A DNA stretch of 7,339 bases, from NCBI GenBank assembly GCA_900758315.1, contig CAAERF010000293.1:1-7339 (forward strand), read 5' to 3'. The notes under the pieces were generated by a model. The model did not search any database, had not been told where the DNA came from, and was given only the letters and a program-made list of their open reading frames with translations. Made by a program: the position numbers and the translations under genes. Positions 5,699-7,339 of this stretch are shown piece after piece (position 1 is the stretch's first letter; each line of letters begins with the position of its first letter). This DNA comes from an uncultured Oscillospiraceae bacterium (GTDB taxonomy: Bacteria > Bacillota > Clostridia > Oscillospirales > Oscillospiraceae).

Positions 5699-6529
5699 TT
5701 ATTCTTGTTCTCGCTCATACACGCGCTGGATATGCATGATGAGGTATACAACTTCATCATCGTTGCAATCCCATCCGTAGGTATTCTTCAGATATTCTAC
5801 GACCTTCAATGTACAGGCATAAATATCGGGATATTCACGCATTAAGGTTCTCCGAAGATTGCTGGATATATTATCCGTCTGTACGCCTGCCTGTAATCGC
5901 TGAATCAAATAACGCAGATGGGTTGCAAACCTGCTGTAATTGTAGCTATCCTTATCCAGCTGAATGTGCAAGCTGCTTTCCACGATTTCGTTAACTTTGG
6001 CAATCACCTGCATACTCAGCATCAGGCTGTGCATATCGCCGCTTTCTGCTTCGGCATTGATAAAATGCATTGCGATGCTGATTGCTTCGCTTGCAGGCAG
6101 GTTCATTCCAGTCTGTTCGTTCAGCATCTTTAATGCCATATCTGCCATAGCTGCTTCTCTAGGATATAGATGGCGAATATCATAAGCAATCGGTGTGGTC
6201 AGGTCCACACCTTTTTTCAGGCGCTCCGCTGCAAACTGGATATGGTCAGCCAGTGTAAATGGAAGATTCGGATTCAGGGAACAGTCCAATTCAATGCCTG
6301 CCTGATCTGCAATGTCAGCACAGACCATTACGATGGGCTGCGAAAGTTCTGCAATCATTCCAAGGTACTTCGGGTCAACATCGTAAAATGTACGCTCAAT
6401 TTTGGAAAGATCATCCAGTTTGTATGGCATTTGTGGAAAACCAATTCCTTTGCCCATCACTACGATTTCGTGACCTGTCCGGTCAATCGCTAATGCGGCA
6501 CTCGTATTGATTTTTTTAACAAGCTTCAT
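5699..6529 (-). CDS. licT: BglG/LicT-family transcriptional antiterminator
   Basis: This 276-residue RNA-binding regulator is of normal length (LicT is about 277). Residues 1-55 are the CAT RNA-binding domain (MKLVKKINTSAALAIDRTGH, then VVMGKGIGF). PRD1 covers about 65-170 and PRD2 about 171-276. All four PRD histidines are present: His96 (ADHIQF), His155 (AMHFINAE), His204 (ATHLRYL) and His266 (IMHIQRV). In the family, HPr and EII phosphorylate these to switch the dimer on or off, and the active CAT dimer binds a RAT hairpin to prevent terminator formation. The start at 6529 fits the CAT domain; no strong Shine-Dalgarno precedes it and upstream GTG codons are possible. It is first in the minus-strand operon and probably controls the PTS and GH1 genes. 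The symbol reflects family type, not proven orthology. Confidence 0.9.
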   Translation of the reverse strand: MKLVKKINTSAALAIDRTGHEIVVMGKGIGFPQMPYKLDDLSKIERTFYDVDPKYLGMIAELSQPIVMVCADIADQAGIELDCSLNPNLPFTLADHIQFAAERLKKGVDLTTPIAYDIRHLYPREAAMADMALKMLNEQTGMNLPASEAISIAMHFINAEAESGDMHSLMLSMQVIAKVNEIVESSLHIQLDKDSYNYSRFATHLRYLIQRLQAGVQTDNISSNLRRTLMREYPDIYACTLKVVEYLKNTYGWDCNDDEVVYLIMHIQRVYEREQE

Positions 6530-6564
6530 CTGCCGCACCACTTTCCCGAAAAGACCTGTAAAAG

Positions 6565-6607
6565 AAAAAAGCCTCCGAAACAACACCTGACAATCCACAG
6601 ATAAGGC
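6565..6607 (-). promoter_or_regulatory. Possible attenuator in the antiterminator leader
   Basis: On the minus strand GCCTT (6607-6603) can pair with GAGGC (6575-6571), which is followed by TTTTTTCTTTT. The stem is short and the loop is 27 bases, so it is a weak terminator at best. Such genes are often self-regulated through a RAT in their own leader, but a canonical RAT is not visible in this ~150-base leader. Confidence 0.3.
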
Positions 6608-6685
6608 ATCAATGAACCACATTGGACCCTATTCTGTACTGCCACAAGTATCGCTTCCGAGGAATATCGCCTTGTTACGCCAATT

Positions 6686-6714
6686 AGTATAGCAAACTAT
6701 TTTAGTGATGTCTA
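6686..6714 (-). promoter_or_regulatory. Promoter of the glucoside operon
   Basis: On the minus strand TAGACA (6714-6709), 17 bases and TATACT (6691-6686) match sigma-A boxes with one mismatch each; the start would be near 6679. Just upstream is a dyad ATAAAT-CGA-ATTTAT (6727-6741) in A/T-rich DNA, possibly an UP element or operator. I saw no clear CcpA (cre) site. Confidence 0.65.
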
Positions 6715-6831
6715 TTGTCATTTTCAATAAATCGAATTTATGATTTTTGTCATATTCGCAAAAGCCCTTCCTGAATGATTTTATAAGTCTTACTATCACT
6801 GCTTTACCACAATAAAATTTCCAAAACCATC

Positions 6832-6860
6832 TTGACGTACCCCACAATCCATGATACCCT
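6832..6860 (+). promoter_or_regulatory. Extended -10 promoter for the downstream small RNA
   Basis: TTGACG (6832-6837) and TACCCT (6855-6860) are 17 bases apart, with a TG at 6852-6853 giving an extended -10. The -35 is nearly perfect. Transcription would start near 6867 and enter a structured noncoding stretch. It diverges from the glucoside operon promoter about 120 bases away. Confidence 0.55.
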
Positions 6861-6866
6861 CTATCG

Positions 6867-7018
6867 CAAATCCCACCGCGTTAGCCGTAAATGACTGCAC
6901 GGTGCGGGTTTATTCCCTATGAAGATTTTTACCGCCCCGCAACACACCCGATCTATTTTGCCGCTTACTTCACCCGACAAAATCATCGCTGCGCTGCGTG
7001 GGCGGTATTTTTCTTTTT
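6867..7018 (+). ncRNA. Candidate free-standing structured small RNA
   Basis: Between a promoter and an intrinsic terminator, about 150 bases fold well and hold no credible gene. The first domain pairs CCCACCG (about 6869-6875) with CGGTGCGGG (6899-6907, 2-base bulge). A single-stranded linker TTTATTCCCTATGAAGATTT follows. The second domain is closed by TACCGCCC/GGGCGGTA (6930-6937/7000-7007), with an inner arm CGAT-ATTTTG / CAAAAT-ATCG. The layout is that of an independently transcribed RNA, but I cannot name the family. The alternative is a long leader for the reading frame after 7110, though the terminator argues against that. Confidence 0.5.
6930..7018 (+). terminator. Large-stem intrinsic terminator
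   Basis: The 8-bp G/C-rich stem TACCGCCC (6930-6937) with GGGCGGTA (7000-7007) encloses a branched interior and is followed by TTTTTCTTTTT. On the minus strand the flank is A-rich, so it acts rightward. From 7019 to 7109 the DNA is A/T-rich and I see no gene. Confidence 0.6.
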
Positions 7019-7109
7019 CACAAATAAAATCTTATGTAGTTGTTCAATCTTCCGAAATTTATTTTTAGTTGTTGACTACACAACCCCAAAGTGTTATTTT
7101 TGTGCTTGA

Positions 7110-7274
7110 AAGAAGCAGGTTGTAGTGTCCGCACTGCGCCCGGCTTTCTTCATACTGTACCTTGAATCCTTCATAAGCCGTCTGAACGAGATACTGCGCC
7201 ATGACCTCACACTTTCTGTGGGCGAGCCGGACAACGCCGCTGCAAAACAGGGGCAGGAACTGCGTTCGGTGTGA
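7110..7274 (+). pseudogene. 5'-truncated reading frame, C-terminal remnant
   Basis: After an in-frame TGA at 7107-7109 the frame is open to TGA 7272-7274, coding 54 residues that include FFILYLESFISRLNEILRHD and end in AAAKQGQELRSV. About two thirds of third positions are G/C and the C-terminus is protein-like, but there is no ATG and only a GTG (7125) without a clear ribosome site, so the 5' part seems lost. The opposite strand also has a plausible open frame over 7065-7180 (containing MAQYLVQTAYEGFKVQYEES), and I cannot exclude that as the real gene. I do not recognise either. It sits at an abrupt shift from A/T-rich to G/C-richer DNA at about 7110, as at an insertion or deletion scar. Confidence 0.35.
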
Positions 7275-7283
7275 ACGGTGACC

Positions 7284-7339
7284 ATGAGCAGGGGCTTTGC
7301 CTTTTCACACGTTTTGCTCTGCAAAATTTTCAACGTGCA
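7284..7339 (+). CDS. Possible gene start running off the window
   Basis: ATG 7284 opens a frame, MSRGFAFSHVLLCKIFNV, to the window end, 9 bases after the stop of the preceding remnant. There is a GGTGA before the ATG but the spacing is very short. Eighteen residues are too few to assign a family. Confidence 0.2.
   Translation, partial: MSRGFAFSHVLLCKIFNV

Noticed and set aside
6629..6847. Minus-strand 72-codon frame upstream of the antiterminator
   Set aside because: It spans the operon promoter, is A/T-rich with no family pattern, and lacks a ribosome site.

Overview
The window looks like part of a Gram-positive gut anaerobe of the Clostridia, probably Oscillospiraceae/Ruminococcaceae and Faecalibacterium-like. 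This is an inference from moderate G+C, sigma-A type promoters, AGGAGG-type ribosome sites, a glucoside PTS operon and mobile-element small genes (DUF6061, PBECR4) common in that group. No rRNA or complete marker gene fixes the species.

Left part (1-923): the 3' end of an unidentified gene, then about 800 bases without a convincing gene but full of DNA/RNA structure. It holds a hairpin terminator, three helically phased ACCGTGCA repeats, a compact three-way-junction fold, a 95-bp near-perfect palindrome that is also a two-way terminator, and the 3' half of a tRNA-Arg(ACG) with no 5' half. GTGCA repeats then follow in both orientations. Together this resembles the attachment region of a tyrosine-recombinase element that integrates into a tRNA gene.

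Cargo part (924-2300): a DUF6061 protein, then a unit made of a strong promoter, three imperfect ~50-nt tandem RNA repeats (two hairpins each, with compensatory changes between copies), a strong intrinsic terminator, and a 204-aa protein I recognise as a PBECR4 (Barnase-EndoU-ColicinE5/D-RelE-like nuclease) family member. This is the genetic layout of a type III (RNA antitoxin) toxin-antitoxin locus, but the protein does not look like ToxN/AbiQ, CptN or TenpN. It is the best candidate for an undescribed system here. Downstream, a separate minus-strand promoter has a palindrome in its spacer and drives a region with no recognisable gene.

Sugar part (2432-6714, minus strand): an operon in the order BglG/LicT-type antiterminator, leader with a terminator-like stem, glucoside PTS permease (EIIB'-EIIB-EIIC, no EIIA), and GH1 6-phospho-beta-glucosidase. 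The permease imports and phosphorylates a beta-glucoside, the GH1 enzyme splits the phosphorylated sugar, and the antiterminator couples expression to PTS state. The permease has an extra N-terminal EIIB-like copy with Arg in place of the phosphorylated Cys.

Right part (6832-7339): a plus-strand promoter, a structured ~150-nt region and an intrinsic terminator form a free-standing small RNA candidate. It is followed by a 5'-truncated reading frame and the start of another, possibly debris or the edge of another mobile element.
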